Shown: positions 47,993 through 59,991 of the stretch, piece by piece
Position numbering within the stretch: position 1 is the first letter of the stretch
Layout: each line of letters opens with the position of its first letter
Notes under the pieces: generated by a model
The model's input: only the letters and a program-made list of their open reading frames with translations
Told to the model about the DNA's origin: nothing
Databases searched by the model: none
Position numbers and translations under genes: made by a program
Source: Bidens hawaiensis
Taxonomy: Eukaryota > Streptophyta > Magnoliopsida > Asterales > Asteraceae
DNA length: 64,000 nt
Assembly (NCBI GenBank): GCA_021521415.1
Contig: JAIQDT010009218.1
Span: 1-64,000, forward strand
Direction of reading: 5' to 3'

Positions 47993-50900
47993 TGTGACAC
48001 ACCGCTAAAACGATCATTTTTAGTACAAATATTAAACCTAATTTCTTTGCGTTAATATTCACTCAATTAAATTTAATAAGTTTAATCATAAAGAGTCTAG
48101 CATAAGCCCGCATATACACGATACAATACATTCAAGTGCTTCATCTTTCTTTATTTTACTCAACATATGGAAAGTACCCGACAAATACGAATGCTGGGGA
48201 TATAGAAAAAAAGGATTTAAATACTACACGCTACAATATACATACATACATACATATATATATATATACATACATATATATATATATACGCATTCATCTA
48301 CGAAACTTGAAATAACATTTATGTTCGGGTATATGCATTTATATCTAAAAGAAATACGTCTCGTAAGTATCATCAACGTGTAGCAATGTATAATATATAA
48401 TTAGATGTGTTGGATGTATACACACATGCAAGTATGTAATATTGTACATGGAGTATAGGTGAAATTTTTACTTAAAACTTCTAACCACATCTAATTAAAC
48501 TTAAACTAAGTAATTAACCTACAATTAGTCTAAAGCTAATATCTAGTAAATTCCTAATATTACTACACACTACTCCTAAAAATCCCAACCGACTTCAATA
48601 CTCAACCACATTAAACCATTGTTTTAATCCATCTTACAAATAAATTCATCCTACAAAGAAAACAATATAATACATAACTCAAGTCAAAGATGTGCAAAGA
48701 TTTCAAAACCCAACACAAATCTCATTCTTCCCCATCCATGATTCACGGCCATCACTCCTATACCACCAAACATGCTAGTTTTGTTGTTCAAACCAAAGAC
48801 TACACTCAAAAATCAACCATCATCATCCATTATTATTTAAAATATGTACCATGCTTGTCCTTCACATTATAAGCAAACAAAAGGACGTGCAATACACACA
48901 CAACAACGCAAGTTCCAATCTCTCTTTTCCTCTTTGTTGCACCAGCCACCGAAGGCACCCCACCTACTGGTTCTTGGCTGAGTCACACCACGAACCACTG
49001 CCGCATGTACCATCAGCAACAACCACCTCCACCACCCTGATCCACCATCACCACCTAACACCATCTCCACTGGTGCACACTTTTACTGTTACACCTCACC
49101 ATCGGCCACCACTCACTGCGTCGAGTTCGCAATCACGCTGGTCGACCCATCGCCACCTTCATCCTCACCCGATTACGGCTCCAAGCGCAACCCGAGACAC
49201 CCTTACGATTCACTATTAAACCCGAAACCAGCCCGAAACACTCTACGGTACCGAGCCCGTTAGCTGTTTCCAAGCTCAAGCAAGGATGTGGATCCAAACT
49301 CAATTTCTTATTCTTTTAAGTGAGCACTCTATCTCAAAACTCTCTCCCTATCATTTGTTTATGCTTCAAATGTGTTCACCCAAATAAAAACATTTTAATA
49401 TACTTAAAGGCGTTAAACACGTTAACAAGTTGGTTATATATGTGATATATAAAGGAACATGACGATGGAGACATATTTGGTAGACTGTTGGTAAAACGAA
49501 TGTCATATTATTAAGCCAACTGTTGTTTTAAAATAGAAATATAAACATATATAAATTTTATTAGAAATATTTGTTTAATTAAAGAACACATTCATAAAGC
49601 AACTACTTAGCATACATACATTAATATGTCAATTATCAAAAAAAAAATTTGGAAAATACCGAAATCATAAAGTAATAAATATAATGGATTGCATACACTG
49701 GTTTGGTAGATTTAAAAGAGAAAATAATTATTCAAATCAATATATGAAGTTTTTATTTAAAGAAAATATAATTATTTAAACATAAATCTATATTAAGTTT
49801 TATTTAAATAAATTAATATAAGTGTTTTGAATTAAATGCTCCAACGTCCATAACATCACACGAGAATTAAACGAATATAACTAAGTTGGGTGAACAAATG
49901 GCATAAACCGACGTGTGAGATAATAATTAGATTATGACCGTCCTTACATGTTTAGGGAAACGCAAGAACCGGATTTAACAAATTCTCTAGGTCACCAGAA
50001 TGAAATTACAAGGTGAGTCTCACGGCCCCATTTTAACTATTTTATAATTATTTTAGGGGGGAAACATACTAGTTCTATTTTACCTAATTATACCAAAAAT
50101 GCTCGATTATATGTGTTCTATTTGAGGAAAAACGCACCGGTTCTATTTTATATGATAATGCGAAAACAAGGCTCTATTTTATGTGTCCATGAGGTGTTTG
50201 GTTCAAGAGCTCGAAAAGTCCCCTATCTAAGTATAACCATTAGCTATTGAATTAGCCGTGGAAATATTGAATAATACTATTGGGTTTGACACCCCCTATC
50301 ATGGTTAGTCGCACTAATCACCGATCTGGAGGATCGAATGATAGCAATATTGTCCAAATTGTAACCCGCCCAGCAGGAAGTGGGGCAAGGATCTCAGGTC
50401 AAGGTTTGGTTATGTCTCATGGAATTACATAGTATTCGTATTCACTGCAGGTTTACGAATTCATTTATTTTTGCTTGTTTTGGTTATCAAAGGTTTATAT
50501 AAATATTATAAATTTTTCGGAGGAAAACGGTTGAATATTATGAATATTTACATTTACGTATTATCAATGTTTTTCGAAGGAAACGGTAAAATATTATGAA
50601 TACATACATTTATACATTATCAATGTTTCAGGGAAAAACAACCAAATATTATGAATATATACATTTATACATTATCAATGTTTTCAGAGAAAACGGTCAA
50701 AAATTTTTAATATTTTACCAATTATATAGTTTTTTAGGATAACTACCAAACATTGTAAAACACATATACGTATCATTGCTATCAAAAGAAACTATTATAT
50801 TTATTTAATATTGAGGTTTTCAAACATATAGCATTTACATCGTGTCAATAAACCTGTGAACTCACCAACTTTATGTTGACGTTTTTAAGTATGTTTTTCA

Positions 50901-51009
50901 GGGAACTATCTTGGAATTAAATGCGTCACTAGGAGTGCTTTCGCATAAACAAAGGCTACGAGAACCATGACCATCACATCTTGTGTTTCCGTCTTTGCGG
51001 GGTATGACA
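47993..51009 (+). mobile_element. 5' LTR of element M (3,017 bp)
   Basis: It starts TGTGACAC and ends GCGGGGTATGACA beside the primer site. It contains TACA/TATA microsatellites (48240-48290) and a possible TATA box in CACATTATAAGC (near 48866). Donor-like AAG|GTGAGT is at 50013 and acceptor-like TTTTTCAG|GG at 50901 (889 bp apart), with a roughly 58-bp array between them. The 122-codon open frame at 48851-49219 is not a gene: its counterpart in the other LTR is disrupted. Confidence 0.92.
50505..50720. repeat. About 58-bp tandem array in the LTR of M
   Basis: Three to four units contain AATATTATGAATA, ACATTTA and ATTATCAATGTTT followed by a GGAAAACGGT-like segment. The same array is in the other LTR at about 56540-56750. 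Confidence 0.85.
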
Positions 51010-51011
51010 GA

Positions 51012-51025
51012 TTGATATCAGAGCC
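51012..51025 (+). other. Primer-binding site of element M
   Basis: TTGATATCAGAGCC lies 2 bases after the LTR end. It matches the TTGGTATCAGAGCC of elements B and K except for one G-to-A change. Confidence 0.88.
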
Positions 51026-54009
51026 ATTGGTTATAGCGAACTATGGTATCTTAAGAAACCTAGACTATGACCAGATGACTCACTAAAACAATTTCGATTG
51101 CACATGCATTGCATAAAACAAATTAATTAGACTGCATGATCATCGTCATCACAAGGATGTCGTCATGCCATCCGCTCAAACCGTGCATTTGCTAAAGCAA
51201 CGAACAATAATTGACCCCTATCTTCTATCTTAATCCTTTACAACTTCAATCCAGCCAGTGATTGTTGGCCAAGTCCTTATTGCCCTTAGTCTTAATGTAT
51301 ACGACCCAATGAACAATTTAGTTCCTTTGATGGAAGCTTGAATTGGGACAATATTTGGATGAACATACATGGCATATTATCATTTCAGGTGCACACGTAA
51401 TCATAATATGCGGTCCATGGGAGTCCTAGTGAACTTTACAATTCAAGCCGACGTTTAAAAATGATCAAAATTCATAAGTTAGCCCCTTAAAAAAATCGAT
51501 ATCTAGAAACATAACATTCATCGGTTAAAGTAGCCAGAACAACACCCTTTGAGTCGTTGATCTACCGTTTCACTTCGTTGTCTTAGCAAGTCAAAACTCG
51601 ATATTGTCAGTAACTAAGTCGTATAAGTACTTTGTTAAGATCACTCCATGGCTTTCGGGTCTTCGTAACTAAGACAATTCTTAAACAACTGGGGTACTTA
51701 CATCTCCCCGAGGAGGTAACGGCCATAAAATTTTTCGTCTAAAATTCATATCTCTGCTATTGATGAACATGCTTCCTAGGTTAAGTCATTTAGTGACTCC
51801 ACCATCACTCTCCTTACAACTCATGATGCAAATATTCTAGTGATCTTACTGAATTTGGAGTGATTCAGCCTGTTCATGAACAACAAGCCGTATGGTGTAA
51901 TACAATGAAAGTCGTCTGGCGCCTTTTTTTTAACGGGATAGCACCCCTCAAAACTAAACTAGTTACCTACAATTCCTATAAGTGTTACAATAACAAAAAC
52001 TCTTTGGGCATGCAAAATCATTAGCCATATTTCCGACATAACCTTGTAATATGTCTAACCATCAAGCGCAAATTGCGTTTATTGGAGTTCTAGTCATCAC
52101 GCCACCCCAATACAACCCTGATTTCCCCCCTCCAACCTCCAGTTTATACGGGTTAGAATATAGTTAACTGCTTCCCAACAAAAATTTCTAGTTTTATTTT
52201 CAACTATATCGATACAAAGAATTCCCTAAATCAAACATTGTGATTAAATTGTAGGATTCATATTCTTACACTCATAGTGAAGAGGTAGGTCCCAGCAGAG
52301 CCCAGTTGGACCCGCAAGACTCACCTCGAAGAGGGACGTCTGCGCAGTTGAACTCGCAAGACTCACCTTAAAGAGGGACGTCTGCGCAAAGACCAACTGG
52401 ATCCGCAGGACCAACCATGCTCAGAGAGATGACGTCCTTACGCGCAGTACGCAAGCTGTTCCCGCAGGAAAAGCCTCCCAATGGTGACGTACTCCGCCTG
52501 TTCCCGCAGCTGCGATACTAGCCATCAGGGAAGGCTACCCGCACTAACAGCAAGGCTACACGCATAAGACACTAACTCTCAAATAATTCAGTAATGTCAC
52601 CTGAAGAGGGAATGAGCAAGCCGGGAATACTCCCGCCCAAATGAGCCAGTCCGTACGCTACTGGAGGACCTTTTGTACTATACCTGCCAAGGTATGGACA
52701 AAAGATCTGACCAAAGCTGCGATAGCTCACTGACAACAGTATGACGAGCAGCACGCTCTAGTACTTAATGTCACTATCAGCCGCTGCCTACTCACCAACC
52801 CTTGTCGTGGCACGTACATAGCCTGCAGTTGGTGGAAAATGAATAGTACACAGCCGGCCATGTCACTATCAGCCGCTGCCTACCCACCAACCACCAGCAC
52901 GGCACGTGCGTAGCCCACAGTTGGTAGAAAAGGAATATTATACAGCCGGCTGTACCTTCTTGGACACCTACCTTGGAACGGTATCATCATCTTATATCTT
53001 CATATATTATCTGATATCTGCTCTAGTCATTTTTCTTAATATACACTTATATTCAAGAGCAATCTAGTCTGATTCTCACGCTGGAGGGTGGTCACAAGGA
53101 GGTACCCCCCCTTTCTCAGTGACGAGCTCACGGTGTCTGTTTTGCAGGTCATCAGAAGAACAACCATCTTTGCCGGACCTAACCCTCGTGGGAAACATCT
53201 ACTTAATCCCCAGATTATCCGTAATCTGCCCGGGGTAACCTAGTGTTTCTTCACATAGATAAATAGCTAAGTTCTCGAAACTTTTTATAAAAATAATAAA
53301 GAGTATCCTACATCATTTTCGGATTCGAAGATTCCAAACTAAATTATTTAAAACCACCGTCTTTACATAAGTGCCTTCTTTTAAAAATGAATTTTTTTTC
53401 TCAAAACAAAAAGGTCACACTAGATTTACAAGAATAATTTTTTTATCACTTACTAGTTGAACTAAAGTCCTTGAAAATTTTTGAGTTCCATCACAACTAT
53501 ACTTTATGAAAACATAATGTCACATTGACATATATAATTGGAAAATGCATACATAAAAGTTTTATGAACTTATGCTAAATAGAGGCTATATAATTATTTT
53601 TTTTTTGAAAATAATTATGTAGTAACCAAGTGCTACAATAAATATATTATTATACGGATTTGAAAAATAATTCTAGTACCACTATGTTCACAGACAACCT
53701 CATCTTTTCCTTATTCAAACCTTAAGACTATTAAGTCTTTTCCTTATTCAAACCTTAAGACTATTAAGTCTTCATGACTAGTTTGTTGTTCACCTAAATG
53801 CCCTTCATTAAACTTTGGAATACGACGAGCCTGCACTTAACAAATTCCTATTATGAAATCGTATAATAACATCATACATTCTTCCGAAAATCAGTCATGA
53901 CAAATTTTCTCAACAACACACACACACACACACCCTGAATTTTTAATGACTCGTCATTTCAAAGGTAACCCTAATAACTCGATTCAACACTTAAACCCAG
54001 TAGAATTTC
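51026..54009 (+). other. Non-coding interior of element M
   Basis: No retrotransposon domain is recognisable and the longest frames are about 60 codons. The interior is about 3 kb, of which 976 bp is solo LTR N (52278-53253). Near 53700-53770 a short segment (CTTTTCCTTATTCAAACC..) is tandemly duplicated, and a (CA)n run lies at 53912-53932. Confidence 0.7.
52278..53253 (+). mobile_element. Solo LTR N (976 bp) inside element M
   Basis: It starts TGAAGAGG and ends TTTCTTCA, giving 6-bp inverted ends (TGAAGA/TCTTCA). It is flanked by CATAG at 52273-52277 and 53254-53258. It is more GC-rich than its surroundings. It has a 44-bp duplication (52305-52385, with AGAGGGACGTCTGCGCA) and a 92-bp duplication (starting 52769 and 52861, TGTCACTATCAGCCGCTGCC). 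The segment GGTGTCTGTTTTGCAGG near its end is like LTRs of Tat/Ogre-type gypsy elements as I recall them. It belongs to a family unlike the other LTRs here and lacks their paired splice-like motifs. Confidence 0.85.
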
Positions 54010-54038
54010 GGGACGAAATTCTTTTAACAGGGGAAGAA
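54010..54038 (+). other. Polypurine tract region of element M
   Basis: GGGACGAAATTC is followed by AACAGGGGAAGAA directly before the LTR start TGTGATACCCC. The GGGACGAAATTC segment is shared with K, linking both to the same gypsy lineage. Confidence 0.9.
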
Positions 54039-57038
54039 TGTGATACCCCGCTAAAACGATCATTATTAGTACAAATATTAAACCTAATTTCTTTGCGTTA
54101 ATTTTCACTCGATTAAATTTAATTAGTTTAATCATAAAGAGTCTAGCATAAGCCCGCATATACACGATACAATGCATTCAAGTGCTTCATCTTTCTTTAT
54201 TTTACTCAACATACGGAACGTACCCGACAAACACGAATGCTGGGGATATAGAAAAAAAGTAATTAAATACTACACGCTACAATATACATACATACATATA
54301 TATATATATACGCATTCATCTACGAAACTTGAAATAACATTTATGTTCGGGTATATGCATTTATATCTAAAAGAAATACGTCTCGTAAGTATCATCAACG
54401 TGTAGCAATGTATAATATATAATTAGATGTGTTGGATGTATACACACATGCAAGTATGTAATATTATACATGGAGTATAGGTGAAATTTTTACTTAAACC
54501 TCCTAACCACATCTAATTAAACTTAGACTAAGTAATTAACCTACAATTAGTCTAAAGCTAATATCTAGTAAATTCCTAATATTACTACACACTACTCCTA
54601 AAAATTCCAACCAACTTCAATACTCAACCACATTAAACCGTTGTTTTAATCCATCATACAAATAAATTCATCCTACAAAGAAAACAATATAATACATAAC
54701 TCAAGTCAAAGATGTGCAAAGATTTCAAAACCCAATACAAATCTCATTCCCCCCCCCCCCCCCCCATCCATGATTCACGGCCATCTCTCCTGTACCACCA
54801 AACTTGCTAGTTTTGTTTTTCAAACCAAACACTACACTCAAAAATCAACCATCATCATCCATTATTATTTAAAATATGTACCATGCTTGTCCTTCACATT
54901 ATAAGCAAACAAAAGGACGTGCGATACACACACAACAACGCAAGTTTTAATCTCTCTTTCTCCTCTTTGTTGCACCAGCTACCGAAGGCACCCCACCTAC
55001 TGGTTCTCGGCTAAGTCACACCACCAACTGCTGCCGCATGCACCATCAGCAACAACCACCTCCACCACACTGATCCACCATCACCACCTAACACCATCTC
55101 CACTGGTGCACACTTTTACTGTTACACCTCACCATCGGCCACCACTCACTGCGTCGAGTTCGCAATCACGCTGGTCGACCCATCGCCACCTTCATCCTCA
55201 CCCGATTACGGCTCCAAGCGCAACCCGAGACACCCTTACGATTCACTATTAAACCCAACCGGCCCGAAACACTCTTCGGTACCGAGCCCGTTAGCTGTTT
55301 CCAAGCTCAAGCAAGGATGTGGATCCAAACTCAATTTCTTATTCTTTTAAGTGAGCACTCTATCTCAAAACTCTCTCCCTATCATTTGTTTATGCTTCAA
55401 ATGTGTTCACCCAAATAAAAACATTTTAATATACTTAAAGGCGTTAAACACGTTAACAAGTTGGTTATATATGTGATATATAAAGGAACATGACGATGGG
55501 GACATATTTGGTAGACTGTTGGTAAAACGAATGTCATATTATTAAGCCAACTGTTGTTTTAAAATAGAAATATAAACATATATAAATTTTATTAGAAATA
55601 TTTGTTTAATTAAAGAACACATTCATAAAGCAACTACTTAGCATACATACATTAATATGTCAATTATCAAAAAAAAAATTGGAAAATACCGAAATCATAA
55701 AGTAATAAATATAATGGATTGCATACACTGGTTTGGTAGATTTAAAAGAGAAAATAATTATTCAAATCAATATATGAATTTTTTATTTAAAGAAAATATA
55801 ATTATTTAAACATAAATCTATATTAAGTTTTATTTAAATAAATTAATATAAGTGTTTTGAATTAAATGCTCCAACATCCACAACGTCACACGAGAATTAA
55901 ATGAATATAACTAAGTTGGGTGAACAAATGACATAAACCGACCTGTTAGATAATAATTAGATTATGACCGTCCTTACATGTTTAGGGAAACGCAAGAACC
56001 GGATTTAACAAATTCTCTAGGTCACCAGAATGAAATTACAAGGTGAGTCTCACCGCCCTATTTTAACTATTTTATAATTGTTTTGGGGGAAAACATACAA
56101 GTTCTATTTTACCTAATTATACCAAAAATGCTCGATTATATGTGTTCTATTTGAGGAAAAACGCACCAGTTCTATTTTATATGATAATGCGAAAACAAGG
56201 CTCTATTTTATGTGTCCATGAGGTGTTTGGTTCAAGAGCTCCAAAAGTCCCCTATCTAAGTATAACCATTAGCTATGGATTTAGCTGTGGAAATATCGAA
56301 TAGTACTATTAGGTTTGACACTCCCTATCATGGTTAGTCGCACTAATCACCGATCTGGAGGATCGAATGATAGCAATATCGTCCAAATTGTAACCTGCCC
56401 AGCGGAAAGTGGGGCAAGGATCTCAGGTCAAGGTTTGGTTATGTCTCATGGAGTTACATAGTATTCGTATTCCCTACAGGTTTACGAATTTGTTTATTTT
56501 TGCTTGTTTTGGTTATCATAGGTTTATATAAATATTATAAATTTTTCGGAGGAAAACGATTGAATATTATGAATATTTACATTTACGTATTATCAATGTT
56601 TTTCGAAGGAAACGGTAAAATATTATGAATACATACATTTATACATTATCAATGTTTCAGGGAAAAACAGCCAAATATTATGAATATATACATTTAACCA
56701 TTATCAATTTTTATAGAGAAAACGGTCAAAAATTTTGAATATTTTACCAATTATATAGTTTTTTAGGATAACTACCAAACATTGTAAAACACATATACGT
56801 ATCATTGCTATCAAAAGAAACTATTATATTTATTTAATATTGAGGTTTTCAAACATATAGCATTTACATCGTGTCAATAAACCTGTGAACTCACCAACTT
56901 TATGTAGACGTTTTTAAGTATGTTTTTCAGGGAACTATCTTGGAATTAAATGTGTCACTAGGAGTGCTGTCGCATAAACAAAGGCTACGAGAACCATGAC
57001 CGTCACATCCCATGTTTCCGCCTTTGCGGGGTGTGACA
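54039..57038 (+). mobile_element. 3' LTR of element M (3,000 bp)
   Basis: It starts TGTGATACCCCGC after the purine tract and ends CGGGGTGTGACA. It is collinear with 47993-51009. The 17-C run at about 54750 replaces CTTCCCC of the left LTR. Confidence 0.93.
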
Positions 57039-58257
57039 ATGTTAAATCGGCGTTCTTGAATGGAGAAATTCATGAAGAAGTGTACGTGAAGCAGCCTCCC
57101 TGTTTGAAGATCTGAACTATCTCGAGCGTGTTTATCATTTAAACAAGGCTTTGTATGGATTACATCATGCCTCGAGAGCCTGGTACAGCACGTTGGCTGA
57201 CCATTTATTTGATAGTGGTTTTAAGAGGGGAACTGTGGATTGTACATTATTTTACAAGAATGTTGGTGACGATCTACTCCTCGTCCATATTTATGTGGAC
57301 GATATTATTTTTGGTTCGACAAATGACAGCTTATACAAAGATTTTGAGACGACGATGCAGACAAAATTCGAGATGAGTTTGATGGGGGAGATGAGCTTCT
57401 TTTTGGGACTGCAAGTTCACCAGTCTGATTCCGGGATCTTTATCCATCAGAAAAAATACATGAACGATGTCTTGAGCCGATTCAAGATATCTGCCGGAAA
57501 AATCCCTTCGACACCTCTTCTAGTGGGTCACAATTTATCACCGGATGAATTGCAGGATACCATTGATTCGACCCTATATCGATCCATGATTGGTTCTCTT
57601 ATGTATTTGACTGCAACACGTCCTGATATTATGTTTGCTGTTTGTTTATGTGCCAGGTACCAATCAAGTCCCCGAGTGACTCATCTGGCGGCAGTTAAGC
57701 ATATCATACAATATCTGAGGGGAAATCTTGAAATCGGGTTGTGGTACCCCAAGGACTATAAGTTTGATCTGACGGCTTATACTGACTCAGACTACGGGGG
57801 ATGAAAGATCAACTTCAAGTCTACTACAGCGGGTTGTCAGTTTATAGGAAACCGGCTTGTTCCCTGGCAGTGAAAGAAGCAGACAACGGTCTCAACTTCA
57901 ACAGCCGAAGCAGAGTACGTGGCGGCCTTGAGTTGCTGTTCACAGGTTCTCTGGATCCAGCAGCATCTGCGGGATTACTGTTTGAAGTTTCTTACTACTC
58001 CCATTTTTATTGACAATTCGGCCGTTATTTCTTTTATAACCAAAAATCCGGTTCAACGTTCCAAAACAAAACATATTGAAATCCGTTATCACTTTATACG
58101 TGATTGTTTTGAAAAGAAACTAATAAATATTGAAAAAATTCACACGGATTTTCAAAAGGCTGATCTTTATACCAAGGCTTTCGATAAAACGCGTTTTCAA
58201 TACTTACTTGGTATAAATGGTTTAAAAATGTTAACTGATATTCAAAAGCTCGGATAA
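57039..58257 (+). pseudogene. Copia reverse transcriptase and RNase H (element P), broken
   Basis: RT resumes after M with KSAFLNGEIHEEVYVKQPP. A frameshift near 57100 precedes the long frame 57151-57804, with LYGLHHASRAWY-type start, the catalytic YVDD at 57292-57303 (HIYVDDIIFGSTN), FFLGLQVHQ and the copia RT end (MIGSLMYLTATRPDIMFAV). RNase H begins with TAYTDSDYGG. A TGA at 57802 and a frame change follow. The rest (STAEAEYVAALSCC, IDNSAVISF, KTKHIEIRYHFIRD, DLYTKAFDKTRF) is read in another frame to 58257. These domains copy element RNA into DNA and remove the RNA strand. Pol is inactive because of the breaks and M. Confidence 0.94.
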
Positions 58258-59700
58258 GTCAGTTTATTTTCATATTTCCTGTTATTTTCTATTTGTAGTT
58301 TTTAGGGGAGAAAATGGTAAAAATACAAAAAATATTATGGTTTCTGTTTGTATAGAAAAATTAAAAACTCCAAAAACATTCAAATATTGAAAAATTCAAA
58401 AACATTGAAAAATGCTCCTCAAAATGAGTTCTTGAGCAAAAAGGGAAACTGATAGTATATTGACGGGATTCATCTGGGTGCATGAATAAATTAGATTAAA
58501 AAATACGTAAGGCCAACAATATGATATGCAATGATAGGCTTGACAGACTATATAGGAACTGATAAGATATAAACATAACAAATGCCGAATTTAGTGGTAC
58601 AACACCTTGAAGTGTGATACTATATCTGATCGAATAGTAGTCAAAAAGTCAAAAAGATTATTGTGTGTGCATGCGTTCATTTTTTAAGAAAATTCTGTTT
58701 TGTTTAATCTTTAATTTTGCAAAGAAATTCAGCTTTATTTTTCTTTATTTTTATTAAAATATTGGATTCTCTCCAACGCGATAAGATTATTCGACTTGAG
58801 GATTAATATTTGAGTATTTTGCTTTATTTTCCTGGTGTTTCGTATGAAATCTTGAACTTTCTCCTCGTGATAATACGGTATTATCAGAATTGGGAGTTAA
58901 GATTTTGTACAACTTCTGCTTATTTTTATCTTTTTATTTTGTTATAATGGAACCTTATCTGCGTGTAGTAATACCGATCTTAAGGGAAACTTTAAACGTT
59001 CTGCTTTATTTTCATTTTATTATTTTTTTACATGAGTCACAGTTAATCACTAGTTTAAAGTCATAATGAAAAACATACATGTGAGAATTCACTGTATAAG
59101 AGATAGAAATATTATTTCGGATAGGTGGGGTCCACATAAAATTCGTGCCTAACTGAACCTTAATAATATCGTAAGGTTTTTGAAAAGTCTGTTTATAGTT
59201 TAAGAGGATAACTATATCAGCAATCATCGCTGGGTTACATATACAATAATTTCGAAATTGAAGTGTTACTTAGAGATGTCTTTGTCAATATTATTCCCTA
59301 CTCGAACTCATAAAAATATGTATTGCATTAATAGATGTTAGTTGTTTACAGCTTTACATATACTGCATTTCATTTTAGTTTAAAAATTTTTAAATCCAAA
59401 ACGATTTTATTTTTTTTTTGCTTTATTTTCGATTTACCGAGCTGGCGAATAGTATCAAATAAAAAATGACAAGTGTTACCCCAAAAATATTTAAGTTAAT
59501 CGTGCTTAACGTATTTTAAAGTAAATATCCGTTTAAGTTAAACATTGCTGATCTTTGAGTGATTGGGTATTTTAATGTATTCAATTGGAACCCTAATTGG
59601 GTTAATTGATTCTTTAACTGATTCTTTAAAGACGTTCTTAGTCATTGACTTTCAGTAGTCAATGTTCTTGGAATTTTGACTTTTGGTAGTCAAAGTTTAA
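58258..59700 (+). other. Spacer between pol and the extra ORF of copia P
   Basis: About 1.4 kb without coding potential. Near its start lies TTTTTAGGGGAGAAAATGG, a purine-rich run that might be an internal or former polypurine tract. It is followed by an A-rich stretch with repeated AAAAACATT motifs (58320-58410). The only open frames (58396-58581 and 59012-59227, minus strand) have no domains. Confidence 0.6.
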
Positions 59701-59705
59701 TTTAC

Positions 59706-59945
59706 AACTTATTCGTTAATGGTTAACGAATGATCAGTTCATTCGCTAAGTTAGCGAATGAGGTTATTCGGTATTTCTTTTATAAATTGTAACGAATAAG
59801 ACACGTGATTCATTAAAATGTAACGAATGTCTAACGAATAAGACAGATTCGTTAGAAGTAACGAATGTGACTGATTCGTTTTATACGAATGCGACATTCG
59901 TTTGAATATATAATAAAAAATGAGGAGCTCATTCGTTAATCGGTA
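59706..59945 (+). promoter_or_regulatory. Third ATTCGTTA/TAACGAAT cluster and TATA-like box before the extra ORF
   Basis: About eight exact ATTCGTTA or TAACGAAT motifs in both orientations, plus close variants, are followed by ATATATAATAA at 59906-59916. The ATG of the extra ORF is about 80 bp further on. The layout copies that of the P LTR (cluster, then TATA), suggesting an internal promoter for the downstream ORF. This is inference. Confidence 0.6.
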
Positions 59946-59991
59946 GGATATTATTGAATATTTTACTAATATTTTATCTTTTTAAACCAGA

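Larger units (their letters stand above)
47993..57038 (+). mobile_element. Full-length non-autonomous LTR element M (LARD-like, 9.0 kb)
   Basis: There are two LTRs of about 3.0 kb (47993-51009 and 54039-57038), a primer site, a 3.0-kb interior without gag or pol, and a polypurine tract. The LTRs are very alike along their whole length; visible differences are scattered substitutions, different microsatellite lengths and a 17-C run in the right copy (54750). Long LTRs with a conserved non-coding interior fit the LARD class. The right flank is ATGTT; the left flank reads ATTT(T), so the target duplication has one mismatch and a T-run slip. The interior holds solo LTR N. It splits the reverse transcriptase of P. 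Confidence 0.9.

Noticed and set aside
48851..49219. 122-codon His/Thr-rich frame
   Set aside because: Lies inside the LTR of M. The matching stretch in the other LTR (54880-55250) does not keep the frame.
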